The notes beneath the pieces were generated by a model, which ran no database searches, was not told the DNA's origin, and was given only the letters and a program-made list of their open reading frames with translations. From NCBI GenBank assembly GCA_002428205.1, contig DIUH01000359.1, forward strand, positions 14,121 through 30,693: a stretch of DNA of 16,573 nt. The letters run 5' to 3'. Origin of the DNA: Planctomycetaceae bacterium UBA6163 (GTDB taxonomy: Bacteria > Planctomycetota > Planctomycetia > Pirellulales > Pirellulaceae). Below are positions 1-7,228 of this stretch, piece after piece; the first letter of the stretch is position 1, and each line of letters opens with the position of its first letter. The translations under genes were made by a program, and so were the position numbers.

Positions 1-1288
1 GATCGCCGAATTGGCTGTCTTCACTGTTACCAACCGGCCGGTCAAGCGAAATCGGAAAGCGGCTCATCGTCAACACACGTCGCGCTTCTTCGACCGTCGT
101 GTCGGCCCGTCGGGCGGTTTCTTCGATCGTCGGTTCGCGGCCGAGTTCCTGCAACAATTGTCGAGCGACGTTCCGCACGCGGCTCATCGTTTCGACCATG
201 TGGACCGGAATCCGGATGGTACGACTTTGATCAGCCACCGCACGTGTGATTGCCTGGCGAATCCACCAAGTCGCGTAGGTACAGAACTTAAACCCACGAC
301 GATACTCAAACTTATCGACCGCACGCATCAAACCGGCATTCCCTTCCTGAATCAGGTCAAGGAACGACAGTCCGCGGTTGCGATATTTCTTGGCAATGGA
401 AACGACCAATCGCAAGTTCCCTTCGCTCAATTCTCGCTTGGCCTGCTGGTATTCGGAATAAACCTTATTCAGCACGTTGACGCGATTACGCAGCGAAGTT
501 GGCGTCTCCTGGCAAGCCGACATGATCTGGCGACGTTCCTTCAACAGTTGAGCCTTTTGCTCACTGTCTTGCTTGGATCGCCCCAAGCCCTTGACCTGCG
601 TCTCGATCTCGTCGAGGCGACGGAGGAACTTTTCTAGTAAACCGATCCGGTTTTCGATTCGCTGGGTTCGCAAACCGAGTTCTTCGATCAAGCGGACGGC
701 GCGACGGCGACGACGAGCAAGCGATTGCCAAGCTTGACGACGTCGACGACTCGACGCACTCTTGCTCAGTGCGGTTTGCCAATCGTGTTGATTGCGACGA
801 AGCAACACAGCAAGCGTCTTGAGGTTGTGCGGCAACCGACCAAGGATCTGTTCTTTTTCCAAATGGTCGGTGACCGACACCTGCACCGTTCGATCGAACG
901 GCAATTGCCCGCGGTGAACCTTACGCAGCGTCTTGAAGGCTTCCAACAAGACGTAATGGTTCTCTAGCAACTTGGTGCGAAAGCGACGACGAGTTTCCTC
1001 GATCCGCTTGGCAAGTTCAACTTCTTGGCGACGAGTCAGCAGTGGGATCTCACCCATTTGCGTCAAGTACATTCGCACCGGATCGTCCGACCACGACTCG
1101 CTGTCATCGAACCCCGACAGCAATTCGTCAGGGCTGTCCAATTGAACTTCACCATCGACCGACTGCGCAGCAGCAACTGCGACCACGTCATCATCGTCAT
1201 CGTCCACCGGAAGCTTGCGAAAGCCATCGTCCACGTCCGACGAACGTAGCGAATCGTCTTCGAAATCATCCAAAAGTGTTTCGTACAA
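1..1288 (-). CDS. rpoD: RNA polymerase primary sigma factor (sigma-70/RpoD), 3' part outside the window
   Basis: Directs RNA polymerase to housekeeping promoters. I translated the minus strand by hand: 429 codons lie in the window and the frame runs off the left edge. Residues 68-98 (DDPVRMYLTQMGEIPLLTRR) are region 1.2. Residues about 100-275 are a long, basic non-conserved segment with the Arg clusters SRRRRQ and ARRRRR. Residues 287-365 are region 2, with ELSEGNLRLVVSIAKKY, LDLIQEGNAGLMRAVDKFEY and the -10-reading stretch FCTYATWWIRQAITRAV. Region 3 follows, and the frame ends inside the linker after ISLDRPVGNSEDSQFGD. Region 4 must lie beyond the window. The N-terminus is very acidic (six consecutive Asp near residue 30). 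I chose TTG at 1288 because AAGGAG lies 8 nt upstream. An in-frame GTG at 1297 overlaps that site, and a stop (TAA) lies just before it. Family is certain; rpoD versus a close paralogue is likely but unproven. Confidence 0.95.
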   Translation of the reverse strand, partial: MYETLLDDFEDDSLRSSDVDDGFRKLPVDDDDDDVVAVAAAQSVDGEVQLDSPDELLSGFDDSESWSDDPVRMYLTQMGEIPLLTRRQEVELAKRIEETRRRFRTKLLENHYVLLEAFKTLRKVHRGQLPFDRTVQVSVTDHLEKEQILGRLPHNLKTLAVLLRRNQHDWQTALSKSASSRRRRQAWQSLARRRRRAVRLIEELGLRTQRIENRIGLLEKFLRRLDEIETQVKGLGRSKQDSEQKAQLLKERRQIMSACQETPTSLRNRVNVLNKVYSEYQQAKRELSEGNLRLVVSIAKKYRNRGLSFLDLIQEGNAGLMRAVDKFEYRRGFKFCTYATWWIRQAITRAVADQSRTIRIPVHMVETMSRVRNVARQLLQELGREPTIEETARRADTTVEEARRVLTMSRFPISLDRPVGNSEDSQFGD

Positions 1289-1296
1289 GGCCTGCA

Positions 1297-1302
1297 CTCC
1301 TT
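1297..1302 (-). promoter_or_regulatory. Shine-Dalgarno site of rpoD
   Basis: On the minus strand AAGGAG stands 8 nt before the TTG at 1288. It decides in favour of this start over the in-frame GTG at 1297, which overlaps the site. It is one of the few clear Shine-Dalgarno sequences in this window. Confidence 0.7.
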
Positions 1303-1340
1303 AACCGTGCTTGAATCAGAGCGAAAAAAATCTTTGTCCA

Positions 1341-1368
1341 GTGGTAGATGTGTCCCCAACTCTACCAC
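1341..1368 (-). promoter_or_regulatory. Hairpin in the rpoD leader, attenuator-like
   Basis: A perfect 8-bp inverted repeat (GTGGTAGA / TCTACCAC) with a 12-nt loop lies about 53 nt upstream of the rpoD start. On the minus strand it is followed, after about 10 nt, by a run of seven T (1324-1330). It could be a leader hairpin or an imperfect intrinsic attenuator. The T-run is not directly adjacent, so function is uncertain. Confidence 0.35.
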
Positions 1369-2111
1369 GCCCTAGAACGCGTCAGATCACTGCCGATAAA
1401 TTGGTAAAAAATTGTGTTTCTGACGATTTCGCGAGCCTGGAAACTAAGGCCGTTTGCAACGATCAAACAACACCCCAAAGAGCTCTTCGAGAAGCCCCCC
1501 CGTGTCGCAAGCGCGAATGCATTAAGCCGCCGAAAACATGACCCGAATCCTCGATGATTCGAATCACTGCAATTGAACGAAACTCGCTTCGTCCTCTAAC
1601 CACCAGATTACTCAGGCAGAGACGGCGATGCGAATGCTCTCCACACAATTCGTTCACAGAAAAAACATAAACGAACGCGGCCACTGGGCCGCATCGCTGT
1701 TTTCACCGGTCAATACGTTAGTTGGAGAAAATTAAAAGTGTCGTTCCGCGGGCGCAGATATCGGACAAATCAGTCCGTTGTATAACCCTGCTCGCAACGG
1801 GTTCGGTGTAGACCGAGGGTGGCGGGGGCGGTGGGTTGTTTGGCTGGATAGCGGCCGCTGTCGGTTATTCTAGTCATTTGCGCGACAAGGTCCAGTTCTC
1901 CGACGCCACATTTTATGGTATCGCAGACCCAGTTTTCCGAAATGAACCGGTTGCGTCCAAGGCCCGTTTAATCCTTTGACGTTTCACCAGAAATCGTAAA
2001 AACCAGCAACGGCCAGCGTTCTTCGGGTGGACACCAACTGTCGGCCGCCAGGCGGCTATCCTATCGGCATCCTTGAACTTAATTTTTTTGCTTCTGAATC
2101 GGACATTTTCC
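1369..2111. other. Long spacer with no recognisable gene; three small stem-loops at 1762-1815
   Basis: I see no credible protein gene here. The short open frames lack recognisable composition and start signals. The spacer should hold the divergent promoters of rpoD (-) and the 2112 gene (+), but no convincing -35/-10 pair stands out. Between 1762 and 1815 three short inverted repeats follow each other closely: CGGAC/GTCCG (1762-1777), AACCC/GGGTT (1784-1803) and CGGT/ACCG (1804-1815). A G-rich stretch follows at about 1816-1840. These could fold as RNA, but short repeats like this also arise by chance. Confidence 0.4.
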
Positions 2112-2627
2112 ATGCCGCTACTTCCTTGCCCTTCCTGTTCCGCCACTGTGGATGTCCCAACCAGTCGGGCGGGATCGGAAATGAGTTGCCCGTCCTGCAA
2201 TAAAACGATTCAGGTTCCCAAGCTCGGCGAACTACGCAAACTGGAATCACAGGCCGCCGCGCCGGCAACCGGTGGCGCGACCGGCCATCGTGCCGCGTTT
2301 GCCCTGTTGATGGGTATCGCGGCGATTGCGATCGTCGGTGCGTCGTACTGCGTGGTCCGATTCGTCGCGATCGAAGTTCCGGCAACGACCGAACAACACA
2401 TCGCAGAAATCGACGTCGCTTATTCGGAAATGCCCGTCTCGCAACTGGTCCGCGAGTGGCAAGAAATGGAAGACTTCTCGCCAGAAATGGCTTCGCCATA
2501 CGTTTACCAAGCGGTCGCTGATGAAAAATCACAATGGTTGCAGAACGCATTGATCGGATTCGCGATCGCCGGACTCGCAGGCGTGATCGCATTCATTTCG
2601 TTAGCCTTGGGACGATCGAAACGCTGA
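2112..2627 (+). CDS. Small double-CxxC zinc-ribbon-like membrane protein, function unknown
   Basis: A 171-residue protein. Two CPSC motifs (Cys 6/9 and 26/29) form a probable four-cysteine zinc ribbon at the extreme N-terminus. An Ala/Gly/Pro linker follows, then a hydrophobic helix at about 62-84, a polar domain of about 60 residues (90-145) rich in acidic residues, and a second hydrophobic helix at about 146-167 ending in GRSKR. Two membrane helices would place both the ribbon and the tail in the cytoplasm with the acidic loop outside. I chose ATG 2112 because the CPSC motif follows within five residues. An in-frame TTG at 2073 would add a non-conserved-looking hydrophobic stretch. No clear Shine-Dalgarno is visible. 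Short zinc-ribbon membrane proteins of this layout are common among planctomycete hypotheticals (from memory). No enzymatic role can be assigned. Confidence 0.75.
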   Translation: MPLLPCPSCSATVDVPTSRAGSEMSCPSCNKTIQVPKLGELRKLESQAAAPATGGATGHRAAFALLMGIAAIAIVGASYCVVRFVAIEVPATTEQHIAEIDVAYSEMPVSQLVREWQEMEDFSPEMASPYVYQAVADEKSQWLQNALIGFAIAGLAGVIAFISLALGRSKR

Positions 2628-2697
2628 TTTGCGGGCTGATACAATCGTTTTCTTCGGAACGGCTGCCAACTTCTGACCATCGAAAAGGCCAATCATG

Positions 2698-2726
2698 TTG
2701 GTCTGGAGCGATTAGGCAATTAAGAT
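2698..2726 (+). promoter_or_regulatory. Possible sigma-70 promoter for the 2791 gene
   Basis: TTGGTC (2698-2703) and TAAGAT (2721-2726) are separated by 17 nt and end 64 nt before the ATG at 2791. The match to TTGACA/TATAAT is moderate and the spacing ideal. Confidence 0.35.
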
Positions 2727-2790
2727 GGAGAATCATTGATCGCAGCCCCCCCGCGTGCGAACGCTTACCAAACTCAACGGAAAATCACCC

Positions 2791-3642
2791 ATGAAAAGAA
2801 TCTTGCCGATTGTCGGCGCTTCAATGTTGTCCGCGTTAATGGCCTCCGGTGCCCAAGCCGGGTGGCCGAAAATGCTGAACGTCGCCAGTTCGTCCAAGAA
2901 TTGCTGTGTCGTTAGCTCTGCCCAAACGATCCCTAGCGAATCGGGATTAGGCGACTGCGGGACGGGTACCGCTTGCGGTTCCACCGGAGGCTGTGGCAGC
3001 GATAGCGGTATTCCCATCCCAGCCGACGCCGTTGCTTCGGGCATGTCGTTCGAATTGAACATGATTTTGACCGGCCAAATCTCAGCTCTAGGCGACGAGG
3101 TCGAAGCGCTGAAGACCAAACTTGGCGAAGCCGAAACGACCCAAGCCGCGATGTCGGAAGAACTGGCGGCCGCGAAAGCGGAAATCGAAAAGATGACCGC
3201 CGAAGCGAAGCAGTTGGCCGAGTCGCTCAAGGCGACCGAAGAAAAGGCCAAGAAAGACGGCGAAGCCGCTGTGGCCGCAGCCAAGAAAATGGAAGCCGAC
3301 CTGGCCGCAGCCAAGAAGGAAAGCGACGACCTGAAGAAAAGCGTGAAGCAAGCGACCGACTCGAACGCCGAAATGCAGAAGAAGTTGACCGATGCCGAAG
3401 CCGCCAAGAAAAAGAGCGACTCGGAAAAGGAAGACGCGCTGAAGAAGCTGGCCGAAATGCAAGCGACTCGGACCGAAGAGCCCAAGGTGGCTGAAGAGCC
3501 CGCAGCCGACAAGCCAGAACCGACTGAGCCTAAGGCGGAAGAAGCTAAAGCGGATGCGCCTAAGGCTGAAGAGCCAAAGGCAGACGCTCCGGCCGAAGAG
3601 CCCAAGGCTGATGCTCCAGCAGCAGACGAAGGCGATAAGTAG
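2791..3642 (+). CDS. Exported Cys-cluster / coiled-coil protein with an acidic repeat tail
   Basis: A 283-residue protein. Residues 1-23 form a typical signal peptide (MKRILPIVGASMLSALMASG, cleavage probably after AQA). Residues 24-75 hold five cysteines (38, 39, 56, 62, 68) in a Gly/Ser-rich context. Residues about 88-225 are a continuous Ala/Glu/Lys/Leu-rich helix with heptad character, expected to form a coiled coil. Residues 228-283 are a Pro/Ala/Glu/Lys tail with three near-repeats of KAEEPKADAP. I chose ATG 2791 rather than the in-frame GTG at 2755 because the signal peptide starts there. The layout suggests a periplasmic or surface structural or tethering protein, oligomerising through the coiled coil, with the cysteines forming disulfides or a lipid-independent anchor. 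No known family is recognisable. It converges on the 3698-4804 gene. The opposite strand is also open over most of this gene, but its translation is low-complexity Ser/Ala/Phe, as expected of a shadow. Confidence 0.85.
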   Translation: MKRILPIVGASMLSALMASGAQAGWPKMLNVASSSKNCCVVSSAQTIPSESGLGDCGTGTACGSTGGCGSDSGIPIPADAVASGMSFELNMILTGQISALGDEVEALKTKLGEAETTQAAMSEELAAAKAEIEKMTAEAKQLAESLKATEEKAKKDGEAAVAAAKKMEADLAAAKKESDDLKKSVKQATDSNAEMQKKLTDAEAAKKKSDSEKEDALKKLAEMQATRTEEPKVAEEPAADKPEPTEPKAEEAKADAPKAEEPKADAPAEEPKADAPAADEGDK

Positions 3643-3697
3643 TCCGCAAACCGCCCCTCGTTACGAACCTTGCGGGCTAATGCAGACGACCAACGTT

Positions 3698-4804
3698 TCA
3701 CAAAGGCGATTGCGAGCCGGTCTCGCAGTCGCCTTTGTCGTTCTTAGTCGGTGCCTTCCCAACTGCAAACTCTTGCGGCTCAGCGCTCGTCTGCAGTGGC
3801 GTCATCGACAGCGCCGCAAATGCGACCATCAGGATCGAAAACGTTGTCAACAAGACTGCGTAAATCGGCCACAACGAGATCGTTGGGCCGTTTGATACCA
3901 GCGTTTCAATAAAGTCCAACAGCACCGATCCGCCGATACCTGTCGCCACGGCAAGGACAAACAGCGCAAGGATCGAAGCCAATCGCTGCGACAAACCGCT
4001 CATCACCGACAGCGTCGCGACGGCCAACAACACCGCTTCGCCAACGATCAGGCCCCACCAAAACGAATCGGCCAACAGAGTCTGGTAAGATTTCCCTGCG
4101 GTGATCAAAACGGCTACTAAGGTCGTGATCGCGATCAAGTCACCGATGCCGAACTGGCCAGTGACATCGCCACGATCTTCACCGCGATTGACGACTTGCC
4201 CACCGCCGCCTTCGCCCTCGCCTTCTGAGTCAAAGGGCGAAACCGGCCGCTGAATCGGCAGACACAAAATCCTCCACCTCGGAATGCCGACCCAGTGGAA
4301 AACCATCGCCTGGATCAATCCATAACCGCCCAGCATCACGACATAACGAGCGGCGGTTTCATTGTTGACCACCGACATTCCAAAACCGTGCCAGGCAAAC
4401 ATCGCGACCAGGAATACCGCGCGAGTAAGCGGACGGCTGGCCCAACGGCTCGAAGCCCAAACCGCGGCCGCCCAACCGGCCCAGGCGGTTCCTAACCAAA
4501 ACCCGAACAAGTAAAGGTTCTCCGGCGGATTATTTGGCTGGTAAACGAAACCGGCGACTTGAACCATAACAACGCACACGACCCACAACGCCACCATCGC
4601 TCGCCGCAGCGCTGCATCATCATCCGCTGGAAAATCGCCAGGCGACGGATCCAGCGGAAAAAGACCTGTTCGTCGAACCGACGGATGCTCAGACGAAACG
4701 TCCTCAACCGACGAGTTTTCCCCCGCCCGATCGGCTCGCCCGTCGGCTTCATCAGGTCTCCAGATTCCCAGCGGCCCATTCGGGCCGATTAACGGTTCGC
4801 TCAT
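3698..4804 (-). CDS. Multi-spanning membrane protein, planctomycete-type, function unknown
   Basis: A 368-residue protein starting at ATG 4804 (MSEPLIGPNGPLGIWRPDEA). An upstream extension to 4951 is open but would overlap the divergent gene at 4859 and looks non-coding. Residues 1-65 are soluble and acidic. Hydrophobic helices lie at about 68-88, 98-117, 128-146, 152-171, 220-237, 248-268, 274-296 and 310-335. A Gly/Glu-rich cytoplasmic loop (191-215) precedes the segment QFGIGDLIAITTLVAVLITA, which I recognise as a planctomycete membrane-protein motif of the form F-x-I-x-D-L-x3-T-T-L-V-A-V-L. The tail after 340 is polar. No transporter or enzyme signature is visible. The start lies 54 bp from the divergent 4859 gene, so the two probably share a promoter region. 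Convergent with the 2791 gene. Confidence 0.8.
   Translation of the reverse strand: MSEPLIGPNGPLGIWRPDEADGRADRAGENSSVEDVSSEHPSVRRTGLFPLDPSPGDFPADDDAALRRAMVALWVVCVVMVQVAGFVYQPNNPPENLYLFGFWLGTAWAGWAAAVWASSRWASRPLTRAVFLVAMFAWHGFGMSVVNNETAARYVVMLGGYGLIQAMVFHWVGIPRWRILCLPIQRPVSPFDSEGEGEGGGGQVVNRGEDRGDVTGQFGIGDLIAITTLVAVLITAGKSYQTLLADSFWWGLIVGEAVLLAVATLSVMSGLSQRLASILALFVLAVATGIGGSVLLDFIETLVSNGPTISLWPIYAVLLTTFSILMVAFAALSMTPLQTSAEPQEFAVGKAPTKNDKGDCETGSQSPL
3700..3738. terminator. Bidirectional terminator-like hairpin between convergent genes
   Basis: ACAAAGGCGA (3700-3709) pairs with TCGCCTTTGT (3729-3738), and inside it TGCGAG (3711-3716) pairs with CTCGCA (3722-3727) around a 5-nt loop: a 16-bp stem with one mismatch. 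It lies 58 nt after the stop of the + gene, and its left edge coincides with the stop codon of the - gene, so the arms also encode the last residues of that protein. There is no long U-tract on either strand, so efficiency is uncertain. Confidence 0.6.
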
Positions 4805-4858
4805 TTTCGATATGATGGCACAATCTCCTACCTTCCCGCCACCGCAGCTACTTCGATC

Positions 4859-5959
4859 ATGGATGATTCGCCCGTCCAAACCGCTCTCTGCGTCATCGGG
4901 CACCCGATCGCGGGAAACCCTGCCCAGTTTTGCATTTCTCGCATTCTCCAATCGCTGGGCATGGATTGGCAGTGCCTGTCATTCGATGTGCCTCCGGAAT
5001 CGCTCGACACGGCGATCGCGGGAATCGACGTCCTTCACTTTGCTGGCGCATTGATCGCGCCGCCCCACCAATCGGCTGTTGCCAGGTTAATTCACGCCCT
5101 GCCCTCCCCTGCCCTGCCCTCCCCTGCCCTGCCGCCAACCGCTGTGGATTCGGCCGACGACACAGCCAAGTTGCCGGATCAGTCGACTGCCGCAGTCGCG
5201 ACCAATCCGGTCCAGCCGACCAGCCAAGCCGCTGACGAACCGGCCGCTTGGTGCGATGCCCTGGCACGTGATGCAGAAGGCAAATGGGAACTCTGCAATT
5301 TCATCGGCGAAACGCTTCTGCAACTGATCCGCGAGCACGAACAACGGATCGGTTTGTTGCTTTCCACTTGCGTTTTCCTCGGCGATCAAGCGACGTTCCA
5401 ATCGCTGATGAAACCGTTCCAGCGTTGCTTGCCCGAATCGACGTATTGCCTTGGCACGACCGCACTGCAGCGATGGCCAGCCAGCCAGCATCAAGCCGAT
5501 CCGATTGCCCCCAGCGTCGCCCAGACGGAAACGCCGCCCGATGCCCCCAGCGACAACACCCGCCAGTCGCCCGATAACGACCATGCGACCGATCCGGCGG
5601 AAGCGACCGCCCCAGCGGCCACAACAGCCCTGGCCGATCCGCTGCACAGCCCGCTGTTGTTGATACGCCCCCAAACCGCCGCAGCATCGGGAAAAAAATC
5701 GGCGACCAAACCTGCGGCGAATCAAGCGGTCGTTGAATCACTGCTCGAAGACCTACACCCACAATCGCTGGTTGTTTATCTAGCATCGCCCGGCGTCCCT
5801 TGGCCAATTATTCGTGGCCAAACCGATTCGCCAACGGCTCGGATCAACCCACTGGATCTGGAAGTCGGCCGAATCGCCGCAGCGCTGCATCGGTGGACAG
5901 GACATACCGTTGATCGCGATGCGTTGGCCGAAGCGATCGAAGAATACTTAGAAATTTGA
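4859..5959 (+). CDS. Degenerate shikimate-dehydrogenase (AroE)-like protein, probably non-catalytic
   Basis: A 366-residue protein. Residues 8-77 follow the AroE substrate-binding domain: VIGHPIA (12-18) at the place of V-x-G-x-P-I-x-H-S-x-S-P, then LQSLGMDWQCLSFDVPPESL and FAGALIAPPHQSAVA (61-75) at the place of F-x-G-x-N-V-T-I-P-H-K. The last 35 residues (NPLDLEVGRIAAALHRWTG and the following helix) resemble the AroE C-terminal helix (Q-x-A-x-A-F-E-x-W-T-G). The shikimate-contacting serines are replaced (GNPAQ instead of HSxSP), and the catalytic Lys of the NVTIPHK motif is Gln71. Between them lie Pro/Ala-rich low-complexity stretches (80-127 and 208-290) and no intact Rossmann G-x-G-x-x-G. 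I infer a pseudoenzyme or a protein with a new ligand, not the pathway enzyme. The stop is 15 bp before the uracil-DNA glycosylase gene, so the two are probably co-transcribed. ATG 4859 leaves seven residues before the conserved block. Confidence 0.7.
   Translation: MDDSPVQTALCVIGHPIAGNPAQFCISRILQSLGMDWQCLSFDVPPESLDTAIAGIDVLHFAGALIAPPHQSAVARLIHALPSPALPSPALPPTAVDSADDTAKLPDQSTAAVATNPVQPTSQAADEPAAWCDALARDAEGKWELCNFIGETLLQLIREHEQRIGLLLSTCVFLGDQATFQSLMKPFQRCLPESTYCLGTTALQRWPASQHQADPIAPSVAQTETPPDAPSDNTRQSPDNDHATDPAEATAPAATTALADPLHSPLLLIRPQTAAASGKKSATKPAANQAVVESLLEDLHPQSLVVYLASPGVPWPIIRGQTDSPTARINPLDLEVGRIAAALHRWTGHTVDRDALAEAIEEYLEI
5099..5134 (+). repeat. In-frame 15-bp tandem repeat (LPSPA) inside the AroE-like gene
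   Basis: The unit CTGCCCTCCCCTGCC occurs twice without mismatch (5099-5113 and 5114-5128), followed by the start of a third (5129-5134). It encodes LPSPALPSPALP exactly where the AroE-like first domain gives way to a Pro/Ala-rich linker. Being a multiple of three, copy-number change would keep the frame. Confidence 0.85.
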
Positions 5960-5974
5960 TCGCACTGAATCATC

Positions 5975-6769
5975 ATGTCCACCTCACCAAAACGCTCACC
6001 GGCGACCGCTCGATCTAACTCATCCGCTCACAAAGCACTCATCGCCGCAGCCGATCGTTTGTCCGACGAAGTCGACAATCTGCAATTCGGTTTACCAGTG
6101 ACCCATGTCTACAATCCGCTCGGCTATGCGCAACAAGCTCATCACCAATTCTTAAAGATGGCCCAGCCCGATTCGACTCGTGTGCTGTTTCTTGGTATGA
6201 ACCCGGGCCCTTGGGGAATGGCCCAAACCGGAGTCCCTTTCGGTCAAATCGATGCGGTCAAAGAGTGGATCGGCATTGATGCGGTGATCGAAAAACCAGA
6301 GAACGAACATCCCAAGCGTCCCGTTGAAGGGCTCGCTTGCAAACGCAGCGAAGTCAGCGGCCAACGCTTATGGGGTTTATTTCGTGATCGTTTCCAAACC
6401 GCTGATGCATTCTTTCAAGAACACTTCGTGGTCAATTACTGCCCTTTGGTGTTTATGGAATCGACCGGCCGAAATCGCACGCCCGACAAACTGCCACCTC
6501 ATGAACGCCAACCGCTCGACGAAGTATGCGACGAACATTTACGAAGCGTGATTCAAATACTCAAGCCAACGTTCTTGGTCGGCGTAGGAGCTTATGCCGA
6601 AGGGTGCCTCAAACGTGCGACTGCGAATCTTTATAACAGCGACGATACAGGCACTCCGATCGTCACTCGCATCCTGCATCCCAGCCCGGCCAGCCCCGCC
6701 GCAAACAAAGGCTGGCAAGCGATCGCAACAAAAGAATTGATCGCCGCAGGCGTTTGGGAATCGAACTGA
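5975..6769 (+). CDS. SMUG1-type single-strand-selective uracil-DNA glycosylase
   Basis: Removes uracil (and in the family also 5-hydroxymethyluracil) from DNA, the first step of base-excision repair. The 264-residue protein carries the SMUG1 signature almost unchanged. GMNPGPWGMAQTGVPFG (74-90) includes the Asn76 expected to position water or the base. EHPKRPVEGLACKRSEVSG (111-129) is the helix-wedge region. VNYCPL (153-158) matches the NxCPL motif with the uracil-contacting Asn154. HPSPASPAANKGW (235-247) provides His235, the second motif. The first 25 residues are a low-complexity Ser/Ala/Lys leader. ATG 5975 is the first start after the upstream stop (5957-5959). No Shine-Dalgarno is evident, so translational coupling to the AroE-like gene is plausible. 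The gene converges on the chemoreceptor gene across a repeat-filled spacer. Confidence 0.95.
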   Translation: MSTSPKRSPATARSNSSAHKALIAAADRLSDEVDNLQFGLPVTHVYNPLGYAQQAHHQFLKMAQPDSTRVLFLGMNPGPWGMAQTGVPFGQIDAVKEWIGIDAVIEKPENEHPKRPVEGLACKRSEVSGQRLWGLFRDRFQTADAFFQEHFVVNYCPLVFMESTGRNRTPDKLPPHERQPLDEVCDEHLRSVIQILKPTFLVGVGAYAEGCLKRATANLYNSDDTGTPIVTRILHPSPASPAANKGWQAIATKELIAAGVWESN

Positions 6770-6775
6770 ACCCCC

Positions 6776-6807
6776 GTAGGCCGTAACAAGCGTAGCGCAG
6801 TTACGGC
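6776..6807 (+). repeat. 32-bp palindromic repeat unit, shared with 16396-16427
   Basis: This unit (starting GTAGGCCGTAAC, ending GTTACGGC) begins 6 bp after the glycosylase stop. It is identical to the copies at 16396-16427 and, inverted, 16456-16487 except for one base. Each unit is itself a hairpin: GCCGTAAC pairs with GTTACGGC around a 12-nt loop. It may double as the 3' end structure of the glycosylase transcript. Confidence 0.8.
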
Positions 6808-6911
6808 AATTCGTTCACACTGCAATGGCAAACAACGCCGCCCGCCCTGCAGAACCTTCGGCTTCTAGCTCCATTTCCCACAAACAAGAGCGGCCAAGGG
6901 GGACTGCATGA

Positions 6912-6977
6912 CAAAAGAATGGGTACAAGAGAATGTTGGCAAGATCAGGTGGGTATTCTATTGCCCCCATTCTTTTG
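6912..6977. repeat. 66-bp element bounded by a perfect 12-bp inverted repeat
   Basis: CAAAAGAATGGG (6912-6923) is exactly inverted at 6966-6977, with a 42-nt spacer that contains a related third motif (ACAAGAGAATG, 6925-6935). Intergenic AAGAATG-rich repeats of this kind are, from memory, frequent in Rhodopirellula-like genomes. Confidence 0.65.
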
Positions 6978-6990
6978 GCTTAGCACTCCA

Positions 6991-7082
6991 AACCTGTTGC
7001 GACGTAGCCGGGACAAGCCCGGCCGTCGCCAAGCGAAGCCGGGCTCTGATAGCCACGAAGTTGGCGAAAGATTGTAGCCCCG
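6991..7082 (+). repeat. Dispersed 92-bp repeat, copy 1
   Basis: This stretch aligns without gaps to 10005-10096 and differs at only four positions (by eye). It contains the hairpin GCCGGG-acaag-CCCGGC and the phrase CGCCAAGCGAAG. Both copies lie between genes and in the same orientation, about 3 kb apart. No open frame is shared, so it is probably a palindromic or mobile intergenic repeat, not a gene fragment. Confidence 0.85.
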
Positions 7083-7124
7083 GGTGAGCGCTGGCTTGCC
7101 TTGCAAGCCGAGCGTAACCCGGGG
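7078..7124. repeat. Nested hairpin adjoining the 92-bp repeat
   Basis: CCCCGGGT (7078-7085) pairs with ACCCGGGG (7117-7124), and GGCTTG (7093-7098) pairs with CAAGCC (7104-7109) inside it. It follows directly on repeat copy 1 but is missing after copy 2, so it is a separate module. Confidence 0.7.
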
Positions 7125-7228
7125 TCAGTATGGCAATCGCGATAGGCGACGAGCGATAGATTTGCAAGTCCAAGAATTGATACCGAGTCGCAACCACCGA
7201 CACCGCCGATGCGAACGTCTGCATTTGG

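Noticed and set aside
11..637. A 208-codon + frame at the left edge
   Set aside because: It is the antisense of sigma-70 region 2, whose minus-strand reading is unmistakable.
1463..1684. A 73-codon minus frame upstream of rpoD
   Set aside because: No recognisable domain, no ribosome site, and ordinary spacer composition.
2733..3701. A 322-codon open frame on the minus strand opposite the coiled-coil gene
   Set aside because: Its translation is repetitive Ser/Ala/Phe, the mirror of Glu/Ala/Lys codons in the + gene, which has a clear signal peptide and coiled coil. Treated as a shadow.
5087..5725. A 212-codon minus frame inside the AroE-like gene
   Set aside because: Arg/Gly-rich shadow of Pro/Ala codons on the + strand, which carries the recognisable AroE-like blocks.
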